The notes under the pieces: generated by a model
What the model saw: the letters and a program-made list of their open reading frames with translations, nothing else
What the model was told of the DNA's origin: nothing
Databases searched by the model: none
Shown: positions 15,295 through 23,262 of the stretch, piece after piece
How positions within the stretch are numbered: position 1 is the first letter of the stretch
Layout: the number at the start of each line of letters is the position of its first letter
Assembly: GCA_013286425.1 (NCBI GenBank)
Contig: JABDFS010000026.1
Span: forward strand, 1 to 35,467
Source: Bacteroidota bacterium
GTDB taxonomy: Bacteria > Bacteroidota > Bacteroidia > Chitinophagales > Chitinophagaceae
DNA: 35,467 bases
Direction: 5' to 3'
Translations under genes and position numbers: made by a program

Positions 15295-17868
15295 TCATTC
15301 TTTCTCTAATTGCTTTTGCATTTTTCTTACGCGGTCTTCAAATTTTTCTGAGGAAAGATTATAACGACTCAATCCGTCCACAATAATAGGGAAGGAGAGC
15401 GGAGTGAAACGTTGAGGAAATTTTAAAATGATATCATTGTTCTGAATTCTTTCCAATGCAGTACGCAAACGCACTTCTTCCATTTGCTGTTCAAACACTT
15501 CATTGTAAGCTTGCCGCAATAAAATATTGTTGGGATCATATTCACTGAAAACTTTAAACAGTAATGACGCTGAAGCCTGCAAATGCTTTGCTTTTTTAGG
15601 TTCGCCAGGATAACCTGTAAATATCAATCCGCCAATAACTGCTATATCACGAAATTTTCTTGAAGCCATTTCGACAGAGTTAACGCTGCGCTGAATATCT
15701 ACAATCAAATTATCTGTATTGAACAATTCACGCACATTTGTGTCATCAACGGGAACCGGCTGATCGCTTAATAATTCAAATCCATAATCATTCATTGCGA
15801 TAGAAAAAGTTATTGGTGTAATCTGGCTGATACGATACGCCAAAATGGAACTCATGGCTTCATGTATCTGCCTTCCTTCAAATGGGTATACCAATAAATG
15901 AAAGCCTTCTTTTTCTTCTATCTGTTCTATCAGCAATTCATCGCTTTGCGGAATGTGTGATAATTCTTTTTGCAATTTGAACAATGGCTGCAATGCTTTT
16001 AATTCTATTGAATCAGGCTTTAATGCTTTATTAAATGTGCGGCGCAATACCATTCCGAGATTAGCAGTTAAGCTCATTCTTCCACCCATCCAGCTTGGTA
16101 TAATTGATTTCTTTTTTGGTGAGAGTTTTACAAATGCAGTCATTTCTTTTATCATCACCATTTCTAAATTTCTTCCTGCAAAAGTGAAAGCATCGCCCGG
16201 TTCAAGCCTGCTTAAAAACCATTCTTCGATCATACCCAAATAACTTCCGCTCATCATCTTCACTTTCATCATTGCATCGCTTACAATTGTTCCGATCTGC
16301 ATGCGATGCCGCATTGCAATACGACGATTCTTTATGCGATAAATTCCTTTCTCATCCACTTCAACTTTTTTGTATTCATCATAATTTTCCAGTGCTCTTC
16401 CACCGCCGGTTATTTGTTGTAATAATTCTCTCCACTCATTAACAGTGATCTCGTTAAAACAATAAGTGTTTTTTATTTCTTTAAAAATTTCTTCCTGATC
16501 AAAACCTTCACCAATTGCAAGCGTACATAAGTATTGCATCAACACATCAAAACATAATAACATTGGTTGCTTGCTTTCAATGATGTTTTCATTGATCGCA
16601 TTTTTTAAAGCTGCTGCTTCAACCAATTCCAATAAATGCGTGGGAAGGAAATAAACTTTACTAATGTCACCGGGGGCATGGCCACTTCTGCCGGCGCGTT
16701 GTAAAAAACGTGCAACACCTTTAGGCGAGCCAACCTGTATCACTGTATCAACGGGACGAAAATCAACACCAAGATCAAGGCTTGCTGTACACACGACTGC
16801 TTTTAATTTCTGTGCATGTAAAGCTTCCTCAACCCATATTCTTAACTCATGTTCAATACTGCCATGATGCAATGCCATAACGCCTGCAAACTGTGGCGCA
16901 ATAGTTAAGAGTGTTTGATACCAAAGCTCGCTCATGCTTCTTGTGTTGATGAAGATGAGCGTGGTATTACTTTGTTCAACAATAGGAACAACTTTTTCAG
17001 CAAGCTTAATTCCAAGATGGCCGGCCCATGGATATTTTTCAATTTCATCAGGCAAAACAGAAAGCACTTCAATACGCTTATCCATTTTTGCTTTTACAAT
17101 TTCAACCTGTCGTTTTTGCTTAGCTGCTAATGATGATAATAAAACTTCTTTTGCTTCATCAAGGTTGCCAATAGTTGCGCTGATTCCCCAAACAGAAGTT
17201 ATGAGTTGTGAATTGTGAGTTGCGAGTTTCTTAGCTGAGGATTGATTATTGGTTATTGAGTGTTGAATATTTATTTTCTTACTCACTGCTGACCACTCAC
17301 TACTCACATTTAAGATTCTGCTTATCGCCAACTCTACCTGCACACCTCGTTTGCTACCTAATAATTCATGCCATTCATCCACAGCAATTATGTGTAACGA
17401 TTTAAAAAAGGTTGGATAATTTTTTTGTGCAAGTAACAGCATCAAACTTTCAGGAGTAATGAGCAGAACTTCAGGCATGCTGCGCGTTTGCTTTTGCCTT
17501 TCATTAATATCTGTATCGGCGTTACGAATGCCAATTTCCCATTGCATGTTCAGTTGTGTAATAACTGTTTCCATTGCGCGGGCAATATCTTTTGCCAGCG
17601 CACGCAAAGGTGTTATCCATAAAAGCTGTAAGCCATTATTTTTTTTTGTTTGATAGGAATCGGGATTATCATTGATGAATTGAATAATGCTGCCAAGAAA
17701 AACAGAAAATGTTTTTCCACAACCGGTTGGTGCATTTACCAACCCACTTTTATAATTGATGATATGTTGCCATGCTTCTTCCTGGAAACGGAATGCCTGC
17801 ATATTGTTGAATGCAAGCCATTGCTGAATGACGGAATAGCCTTTTGTGTTTTTAAGTTTAACTGCCAC
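15295..17868 (-). CDS. ligase-associated DEXH-box DNA helicase (Lhr-like) with in-frame insertion
   Basis: 857 residues, superfamily 2. Visible motifs are FRFQEEAW (Q-like), Walker A APTGCGKT (46-53), TPLRALAKD, motif II DEWHELLG (164-171), motif III SATIGN (230-235), FINTRSMSE, TASLDLGVDF and QRAGRSGH (motif VI). A long C-terminal extension matches the ligase-associated DNA-damage-response helicase family, normally found with an ATP-dependent ligase and the PdeM nuclease. Neither is in this window. Residues 187-225 (nt 17195-17310), between motifs II and III, are translated intergenic repeat and are absent from what I know of the family. The start is GTG 17868, within a GCCACGAAT-type repeat. 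Confidence 0.85.
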   Translation of the reverse strand: MAVKLKNTKGYSVIQQWLAFNNMQAFRFQEEAWQHIINYKSGLVNAPTGCGKTFSVFLGSIIQFINDNPDSYQTKKNNGLQLLWITPLRALAKDIARAMETVITQLNMQWEIGIRNADTDINERQKQTRSMPEVLLITPESLMLLLAQKNYPTFFKSLHIIAVDEWHELLGSKRGVQVELAISRILNVSSEWSAVSKKINIQHSITNNQSSAKKLATHNSQLITSVWGISATIGNLDEAKEVLLSSLAAKQKRQVEIVKAKMDKRIEVLSVLPDEIEKYPWAGHLGIKLAEKVVPIVEQSNTTLIFINTRSMSELWYQTLLTIAPQFAGVMALHHGSIEHELRIWVEEALHAQKLKAVVCTASLDLGVDFRPVDTVIQVGSPKGVARFLQRAGRSGHAPGDISKVYFLPTHLLELVEAAALKNAINENIIESKQPMLLCFDVLMQYLCTLAIGEGFDQEEIFKEIKNTYCFNEITVNEWRELLQQITGGGRALENYDEYKKVEVDEKGIYRIKNRRIAMRHRMQIGTIVSDAMMKVKMMSGSYLGMIEEWFLSRLEPGDAFTFAGRNLEMVMIKEMTAFVKLSPKKKSIIPSWMGGRMSLTANLGMVLRRTFNKALKPDSIELKALQPLFKLQKELSHIPQSDELLIEQIEEKEGFHLLVYPFEGRQIHEAMSSILAYRISQITPITFSIAMNDYGFELLSDQPVPVDDTNVRELFNTDNLIVDIQRSVNSVEMASRKFRDIAVIGGLIFTGYPGEPKKAKHLQASASLLFKVFSEYDPNNILLRQAYNEVFEQQMEEVRLRTALERIQNNDIILKFPQRFTPLSFPIIVDGLSRYNLSSEKFEDRVRKMQKQLEKE
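17195..17310 (-). repeat. intergenic-type repeat inside the helicase coding sequence
   Basis: On the coding strand this reads as GTGAGTAGTGAGTGG, then CAACACTCAATAACC, then CTCGCAACTCACAATTCAC. These are the same word types that form the low-complexity intergenic repeats elsewhere in the window. It adds about 39 codons in frame, without a stop, between AISRIL and VWGISATIG. Confidence 0.75.
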
Positions 17869-17957
17869 GAATACACGAATGTATTAAGTGTTTATTTCAT
17901 TCCTTCGATGAATACAAGCAAGTCGAAATTTTGAAGAACGCTTAATATTAAAAACTT

Positions 17958-18800
17958 TTAATGTTGAAGCACTAACTGCTCCGTTGCAATATTGAGGAAG
18001 TTTGGAATGATATGGCTGTACGTCCATAAAATTTTATCAGGATCGTTGAGATGTTCGATCATGCTTTTCCATTTTGTTTCGCCATAATTTTTTATAACGG
18101 TTTCTTTCCTTTCATCTGTATGCAAATGAACTGTCATACCTAATGCATCAGCTTCAGGATGAAATTGCGTTCCAATAAAATAATCATTAAAACGTATCGC
18201 CATGATCGCTCTTTCGTAATGCGCTACATGAGGCCTTTCTTTTTCTATAGCAAGAATTTTAGCGCCCATTTCTTTTAAACGCTCTTGATCAGGTTCAATA
18301 ACCTGGAAGTCACGGCTGTCAACAGCATAGAACGGATCTGGCATTCCTGTAAATACGGGTTCATGTTTACCGTCGTGGGTTATGTGTATAGGAAAAGTGC
18401 CGAACGCAGTTGAATTTCGTTTACAAACATTCCCAACTTCATAATGCCTGCAGGCAAGTTGAAAACTGTGACAAATAAAGAAGACATGCTTTTTAGGGTA
18501 ATTGGAAAAATCATTATTCCACTCTTCTATTTCTTCTATCCATTGCATATATCGTTTATCCCATTCAAGCTCTTTCGTTTCGAGTGGAGAACCAGGACCG
18601 CCACTTGAAATAAAAACATCATACGATAAATCGGGAAGCTCAAGTTTTGAACGCACGTCAAAAATATCTAAGTCAACATCTTTATTATGCTTTAACTGCC
18701 ATTCATCAACAATTTGTTGCAAACACCGCATACCTTGATTGCGTTGGCCTTCATAAAGATCAAGAATTGCTATTTTGATTTTTTTGTCATTTGAATCCAT
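17958..18800 (-). CDS. class I glutamine amidotransferase-like protein (GMP-synthase GATase type)
   Basis: About 280 residues from ATG 18800 (MDSNDKKIKIAILDLYEG); an upstream ATG at 18818 overlaps a promoter-like element. The class I GATase fold is shown by SSGGPGSP near residue 70, FFICHSFQ with candidate nucleophile Cys110, and GTQFHPEAD with His214 and Glu216, the Cys-His-Glu triad. The nucleophile elbow is C-H-S-F rather than the usual C-x-G, so activity may differ. The acceptor substrate is unknown; such stand-alone proteins are often misnamed GMP synthases. A gap of 89 bases to the downstream helicase leaves cotranscription open. Confidence 0.75.
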   Translation of the reverse strand: MDSNDKKIKIAILDLYEGQRNQGMRCLQQIVDEWQLKHNKDVDLDIFDVRSKLELPDLSYDVFISSGGPGSPLETKELEWDKRYMQWIEEIEEWNNDFSNYPKKHVFFICHSFQLACRHYEVGNVCKRNSTAFGTFPIHITHDGKHEPVFTGMPDPFYAVDSRDFQVIEPDQERLKEMGAKILAIEKERPHVAHYERAIMAIRFNDYFIGTQFHPEADALGMTVHLHTDERKETVIKNYGETKWKSMIEHLNDPDKILWTYSHIIPNFLNIATEQLVLQH

Positions 18801-18807
18801 ACTATAA

Positions 18808-18815
18808 CAAAAATA
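18808..18815 (-). promoter_or_regulatory. TAnnTTTG -7 box before the amidotransferase gene
   Basis: TATTTTTG on the minus strand fits the Bacteroidetes -7 consensus and lies only about seven bases before ATG 18800. It would give a leaderless or nearly leaderless transcript. No good -33 element was seen. Confidence 0.35.
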
Positions 18816-18922
18816 CAAAATTTACGGGTGAAGGTTAAATGAGAAGTTTTCAACAATGCACATTCCTAAAAAATGACAACAGGCAAAACTGTCTTATATA
18901 GCAATCTACCAACAGAATTTAC

Positions 18923-19390
18923 CTAATGAACTGCGATGAGATTTATATTAAATACAAGGATAGAATTGCCCGGAATACTACCTGCAGCAGCGCTTCCATA
19001 ACCAAGCGAAGGAGGTAAATATAATGTTATAGAGCCGCCTGTACCAATGAGAGGAATACCTTCCTGCCATCCTACGATCAGGCTTGAAAGATCAAATGTT
19101 GCATTATCAGAAGCATCGAATTGAATACCGTTAGAAAGTTTTCCTACGTAAGAAACTGTTACTGCATTACACACGGTTGGCTTAGTACTGCCGGCATTAT
19201 TGATGGTATAAAAAAAACCTCTAGAATCTTCCGTTGCAGTAATGCCGCTATCTGAAAGATAGGTGCGTAAAGTTTCAACTTCAGAAGCAGGAGCTGTTAT
19301 GGTTACAGGAGAACAATTGTTGCCGCTATTTTTTTTGCAGGAAGCAAAGGCTATAACAGATAAAAAAATAAAGACGCTTAATTTTTGCAT
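18923..19390 (-). CDS. FKBP-type peptidyl-prolyl isomerase lipoprotein
   Basis: About 155 residues from ATG 19390. The lipoprotein signal MQKLSVFIFLSVIAFASC has its lipobox Cys at 18. The FKBP domain occupies the C-terminal 100 residues: VSYVGKLSNGIQFD, IVGWQEGIPLIGTGG and LPPSLGYGSAAAGSIPGNSILVFNINL. The usual Phe/Tyr and Trp binding-pocket residues are largely present. A folding role in the periplasm or at the outer membrane is likely. It follows the FAD oxidoreductase by 83 bases but has its own promoter-like box, so it is probably not part of the phosphonate operon. An upstream ATG at 19426 would disrupt the lipoprotein signal. Confidence 0.85.
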   Translation of the reverse strand: MQKLSVFIFLSVIAFASCKKNSGNNCSPVTITAPASEVETLRTYLSDSGITATEDSRGFFYTINNAGSTKPTVCNAVTVSYVGKLSNGIQFDASDNATFDLSSLIVGWQEGIPLIGTGGSITLYLPPSLGYGSAAAGSIPGNSILVFNINLIAVH

Positions 19391-19409
19391 AGACTTTTTA
19401 TAAAGGCCG

Positions 19410-19417
19410 CAAATGTA
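19410..19417 (-). promoter_or_regulatory. TAnnTTTG -7 box before the FKBP gene
   Basis: TACATTTG on the minus strand, about 20 bases before ATG 19390, fits the Bacteroidetes -7 consensus. A T-rich but non-canonical -33 region lies upstream. Confidence 0.4.
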
Positions 19418-19473
19418 TCTATACAATTATTAAAATAACTCCTAAAATTTTACTCCTGATTTCAGTACTATAC

Positions 19474-20622
19474 TTAAACGGTACCATTTTTTGATGCGAT
19501 AATTTCTTCTGCCAAACCGAAACTCAATGTCATTCCCGCACCACCAATGCCATTAATTATAGTTACACCTTTTTGTGGATGATGAATAAATTCAGTTTCT
19601 CCGTTAGTGCGTTTAGGATAGATGCCATGCCAGCTTTGTATCATTTGCCAGTTTTTAAACACAGCAAACTTTTTAAGATAATCAACAATCAATTGGTTGA
19701 TGAATTGTTTATCGAAAGGATCAAATACCAAACCATATTCATGACTGTCGCCGATAGTTAATTCACCTGTTTCGTTTTGCGATACCATAACATGAATACC
19801 CCATTTTAAATAATCGGGCATTGTTTCAGCATATAATTTTTTTAGTGCAGGCAACGATGAAGCAACTTCAAAAGATTTGTAATGCGTTAATGATAAACCT
19901 CCGCACAATGCAGGCCCGATGCGAAAATTATTTTCCTGAGCAACCAAACGCATCATCTGCAGTTTACATTTTGTAAAGCCGTTTGATGCAAATATTTCAG
20001 GATATAAGGTTTCAAAATCTGCACCGCTGCAAACATAAATTTCATCTGCGCTCCAGCTTTGTTCACCGCTGCTTACATGTGGATGATCAATAAAATTGAT
20101 AGCTGTGTTGAACTTAAATTCAACACCATATCTTTCTGTGAGATAAGCAGGCATTTTTTCAATGGCAACACGCGCTTCAACAAGCATATCATCTTTGCTA
20201 TATAAAGAACCTAAAAGGTCTTTTTGATTTACTGCCTGTGTTTTTTTCTGCGTTTCATCCTTGGTTAAAATTTTTACCGGCCGCTTATTTTTATTCACTT
20301 CAGCAAACTCCTGCATTACATTAAATTCAGCATTGCTGTAAGCAAGATGCAAGCTTCCTACTTCATCAAACCATAAACCTGTCCCGGTACATATTTCTTT
20401 CCATATTGATCTTGAACGCAACGCTCTCTCATATAAAACACCGTTGGGCTGGCCAACCGGCCATATCATTCCAAAGTTTCTTATAGACGCGCCAACGCAT
20501 TTTTCATTTCTCTCAAACACCGTTACTTTATAACCACGAACAGCAAGGCTTCTTGCTGTTGCCAATCCTAAAATTCCTGCACCAATTACAATTGCATTTT
20601 TATACGGCATGAGTTGTAACAT
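19474..20622 (-). CDS. FAD-dependent amine oxidoreductase (TIGR03364 type), phosphonate operon
   Basis: 382 residues of the DAO/GlyOx fold. A Rossmann dinucleotide motif GAGILG is at 14-19, VFERNEKCVGASIRNFG follows near 35-51, and NGIGGAGMTLSFGLAEEI closes the FAD site near the C-terminus. The RNFGMIWPVGQ stretch and the operon fit the TIGR03364 family, which is repeatedly found beside PhnX-like hydrolases and is thought to oxidise the amine of 2-aminoethylphosphonate-like compounds or their N-methyl forms to phosphonoacetaldehyde. Starts at 20622 and 20610 (MPYKNAIVIGAG) are both possible; either overlaps the permease gene, which suggests coupled translation. It is the last gene of the operon. 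The exact substrate is inference. Confidence 0.8.
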   Translation of the reverse strand: MLQLMPYKNAIVIGAGILGLATARSLAVRGYKVTVFERNEKCVGASIRNFGMIWPVGQPNGVLYERALRSRSIWKEICTGTGLWFDEVGSLHLAYSNAEFNVMQEFAEVNKNKRPVKILTKDETQKKTQAVNQKDLLGSLYSKDDMLVEARVAIEKMPAYLTERYGVEFKFNTAINFIDHPHVSSGEQSWSADEIYVCSGADFETLYPEIFASNGFTKCKLQMMRLVAQENNFRIGPALCGGLSLTHYKSFEVASSLPALKKLYAETMPDYLKWGIHVMVSQNETGELTIGDSHEYGLVFDPFDKQFINQLIVDYLKKFAVFKNWQMIQSWHGIYPKRTNGETEFIHHPQKGVTIINGIGGAGMTLSFGLAEEIIASKNGTV

Positions 20623-21919
20623 TTAATGTTGATGGCAAACCAAAAAGTGTTCTATGTTTTTTCTTAAAATAAATAGCAGCAACAATAGTTCCTGCAATAC
20701 CAATTATTGTTACAGTAAAAACTGCACGGATAAAAAATTCTGTCCATGATAATTGTACACCGCTGAATTCTTTTAAGAATAATATCAATACACTTCCCAA
20801 ATAACCAAATGCATCAGAGATGTACATTATAAAGCCAACATTGCTTTGCACTTTATATGTTGCGATCATGCGTTCGAAATACAAAGCATTGAACGGAACA
20901 TAACTTATATACAAACCTGTTCCAATCAATATCATCCACCAAACAGGATTGATCACTTTATCGGCAAAAAGTAATGTTGCAATCAACGTAATTACATAAC
21001 CGCAGATAATAATAACGTGATTGAGCATAAATGCGCGCGCATTATTTTTTACAAGTATCAGCAGGCTCATGCATAAAAGCACAATTAATGAAACAGGTGT
21101 TTCTGTTATGGTAAAAATATCAGGGTTGTTGCCATAACCTAATTCAGTATATAATTCATTAGAAAAATTATCGCGGAAATCCCTGAGGATGGTAAGCAAC
21201 ACATATGTTGTTACAATTACAACAATACCCGGTAAAAAAAGACTGATAAAATTCTTGCGCTCTTCTTTTGTCATTGGTTTTCTTACACACCGATGCTGAA
21301 TGTCTTTTTCCGTTGGTTCAGGCATGTGATTCAATAACCACGTAAATAAAAATAATGGTATTAAAAAGAACGAACCTGTAATAAAAGGCATCCAGAATTC
21401 GGTTAAATGATTGTTGAGTATTAAATTTTTGCCGATCGTTTTTACAGCACCGGATGAAAAAATAAAACTCACCGATAAAACTGCGCCCATGAATTCTGTT
21501 GCTCTTCTTCCTTCAAGGTAACTGAACACCAGGCCCCAGATCATTCCCAACGGAAAACCGTTTAATAATAAAAAAATGATATTATATGGCGCCGGTGTAA
21601 TTGCAAAAAAGAAAAGCGTTATCCATGCAAACACAATTAATATAATAATTGTGTTTGCTCTCTTATTCAATTGCATGCCTGCTATAAAACGAATGCCATA
21701 AAATTTACTCAGCATATACCCAACGAGCTGAGCTGACACAAGCCAGACCTTGTAATCAATTTTTAAAAAATATAATCCTTCGAAACCCGCAGCCGTAAAG
21801 GGTTTGCGAAAAGCATACATGCAGAAATAAACACAGAAAGAACAGATGGCTGCATATAAACTAATGAACCATGCAGGCATTCGTTCTAATTTATTCTTCC
21901 ACGTTTTTGAAACAACCAT
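20600..21919 (-). CDS. DUF5690-family MFS permease, candidate phosphonate transporter
   Basis: 439 residues with about twelve transmembrane segments. Segment 1 ends YFCMYAFRKPF (Arg38, Lys39), very like the YYLVRKNF of GlpT/UhpT that carries a phosphate-binding Arg. The next segment has GYMLSKFYG, like YGFSKF in GlpT. The first segment of the second half has TILRDFRDNF (Arg246), aligned by eye with LLRYG of GlpT that carries the second binding Arg. This suggests an organophosphate-antiporter-like mechanism for phosphate-bearing or phosphonate substrates. It sits between the PhnX-like and FAD enzymes and overlaps the latter. No other inner-membrane transporter is in the operon. The substrate is inferred. 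Confidence 0.75.
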   Translation of the reverse strand: MVVSKTWKNKLERMPAWFISLYAAICSFCVYFCMYAFRKPFTAAGFEGLYFLKIDYKVWLVSAQLVGYMLSKFYGIRFIAGMQLNKRANTIIILIVFAWITLFFFAITPAPYNIIFLLLNGFPLGMIWGLVFSYLEGRRATEFMGAVLSVSFIFSSGAVKTIGKNLILNNHLTEFWMPFITGSFFLIPLFLFTWLLNHMPEPTEKDIQHRCVRKPMTKEERKNFISLFLPGIVVIVTTYVLLTILRDFRDNFSNELYTELGYGNNPDIFTITETPVSLIVLLCMSLLILVKNNARAFMLNHVIIICGYVITLIATLLFADKVINPVWWMILIGTGLYISYVPFNALYFERMIATYKVQSNVGFIMYISDAFGYLGSVLILFLKEFSGVQLSWTEFFIRAVFTVTIIGIAGTIVAAIYFKKKHRTLFGLPSTLNVTTHAV

Positions 21920-21930
21920 CAGTCAATTAA

Positions 21931-21984
21931 CAATGAATAATTAATAATGAATTTTCAACTCACTTCTCACATTTCATATCTCAC
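21931..21984. repeat. repeat element in the gap between the PhnX-like and permease genes
   Basis: The 65-base gap holds the 21-mer shared with 15273-15293, then CAACTCACTTCTCACATTTC of the low-complexity family. It is the largest gap among the catabolic genes of the operon. Confidence 0.6.
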
Positions 21985-22674
21985 TTATAACAATGCAGGC
22001 AGTTCCTGTAAACTATCAATAATAAAATCAGGCTGATATAATTCAAGCTGTTCTCTTGTGTACGATGTGCCGGTTGTAACAGCAATAGCGAAAAGACATT
22101 CTGCACTTCTTCCTTCCTTTATATCAACTTCTGTGTCACCGATCTTTATTACTTTTTTTGAATCGGTAACATTTGCACGCTTCATTAATTCCTGTATCAT
22201 AAAAGGCTGCGGCCTGCCTTCAGCAACTTCATCGCTGCTGATAACAAAATCAACCAACCCGTTTTGCAGCCAGCCTAATTGTTCAATAATTACATTGGTT
22301 ATGTTGCTGAAAAACCCTGTGTCCAAGCCAACTTTAATATTGTTATCCTTAAAGAATTTAAATGTTTCTTCAGCATAAGGCATTGCTTCAAGCTGGCCTG
22401 AGTTCTTATAATAATCAACCATGTTGTTAATAAAAAAATCATGCATCTGGTTGATGTAATCTTCAGTGATAACAGATTTATCAGGTGCAAATTCTTCCAG
22501 CAACGTACGGATGGCATCTGTTTTTTTATAACCCATTACAGCGGCTATTTTTTCAGAAGAAATTGTATACCCTTTTGCCTTGAAGGTGTTTTCAAATGCT
22601 TCAGTTATTTCGCCTTTATCTTTTACAGTTGTGCCCGACATATCAAGCACTGCAAGACTAATTGAATGCTGCAT
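21985..22674 (-). CDS. phosphonatase-like HAD hydrolase (PhnX-like, TIGR03351 type)
   Basis: 229 residues of the HAD superfamily. The nucleophile motif is DMSGTTV (Asp11), matching the D-x-[AS]-G-T-T signature of phosphonoacetaldehyde hydrolase, in which the usual second Asp is absent. The cap has MGYKKTDAIR (47-56): Lys51 falls where PhnX has its Schiff-base Lys53 (MGLLKID). DTGFFSN, GRPQPFM and KIGDTEVDIKEGR complete the site and match PhnX. It most likely cleaves the C-P bond of phosphonoacetaldehyde or a close analogue to an aldehyde and phosphate, in the cytosol. It overlaps the HD-oxygenase gene by 17 bases. The family is clear; the precise substrate is inferred. Confidence 0.85.
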   Translation of the reverse strand: MQHSISLAVLDMSGTTVKDKGEITEAFENTFKAKGYTISSEKIAAVMGYKKTDAIRTLLEEFAPDKSVITEDYINQMHDFFINNMVDYYKNSGQLEAMPYAEETFKFFKDNNIKVGLDTGFFSNITNVIIEQLGWLQNGLVDFVISSDEVAEGRPQPFMIQELMKRANVTDSKKVIKIGDTEVDIKEGRSAECLFAIAVTTGTSYTREQLELYQPDFIIDSLQELPALL

Positions 22675-23251
22675 GTTTCCTGTCTTTTAAATATTCTGTT
22701 ATTAATGTTTTAAAGTGGGAGAGGGGCAATAATACGGCATCGTGCTGCTTTGCTCTCTCATCCCATAAACGCACTTTAATTATATCTTCAAAAAAAGGAT
22801 GCTGTTCAAACGTAAGTATTTCAGATTCATGCATTGGGCCGCCCTGCCATTGCAGGGTTTGTAAACTGGCTTCTGATAATTTTGACTGGTAAGTTTCATC
22901 AACTGCAACAAGATAACGCTTGGCATTTACATGATTTTCCACCATTGCACAAATACGTTTTGAAAACCCTTTTTCTTTTAAATAATCAGCACCTATTCCT
23001 TCATGATTTACCACGCCATAATTTCCCATTTCCTGTGTTTGTTCAACATGTTTCAGCAAATGGCCGATATCATGAAGAAATGAACCAAGCACCAGTTCTT
23101 CATCTTCACCTTCTGCCATTGCTTCCATAGCGCATTGTATCATATGCGATGTTTGCGATACAGGCTCACCGTCATAATCTTCATCGCCAAAGCGCTCATA
23201 TAAATCCATTATTTCATTTGCTGTTTGTTTATATGCTCTTTCAGAATTCAT
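22658..23251 (-). CDS. PhnZ-type HD-domain mixed-valent diiron oxygenase (TIGR03276 type)
   Basis: 197 residues. Metal and substrate residues known from PhnZ are all in place: Tyr26 and Glu29 in DYDGEP (PhnZ Tyr24/Glu27), His36, His60-Asp61 in LHDIGH, His83, His107 with Lys111 in ENHVNAKRYL, and Asp164 in RLWDE. LQWQGGPM near 133-140 is also as in PhnZ. PhnZ uses O2 to split (R)-2-amino-1-hydroxyethylphosphonate into glycine and phosphate; the related TmpB acts on the trimethylated analogue. This gene starts 11 bases after the periplasmic hydrolase gene and overlaps the PhnX-like gene. No PhnY-type hydroxylase is nearby, so its substrate must be hydroxylated already or made elsewhere. Confidence 0.85.
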   Translation of the reverse strand: MNSERAYKQTANEIMDLYERFGDEDYDGEPVSQTSHMIQCAMEAMAEGEDEELVLGSFLHDIGHLLKHVEQTQEMGNYGVVNHEGIGADYLKEKGFSKRICAMVENHVNAKRYLVAVDETYQSKLSEASLQTLQWQGGPMHESEILTFEQHPFFEDIIKVRLWDERAKQHDAVLLPLSHFKTLITEYLKDRKHAAFN

Positions 23252-23262
23252 AATGATTTAAT

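Noticed and set aside
18923-19390. FKBP gene as the last gene of the phosphonate operon
   Set aside because: An 83-base gap with its own TACATTTG box and a general folding function argue for separate transcription.
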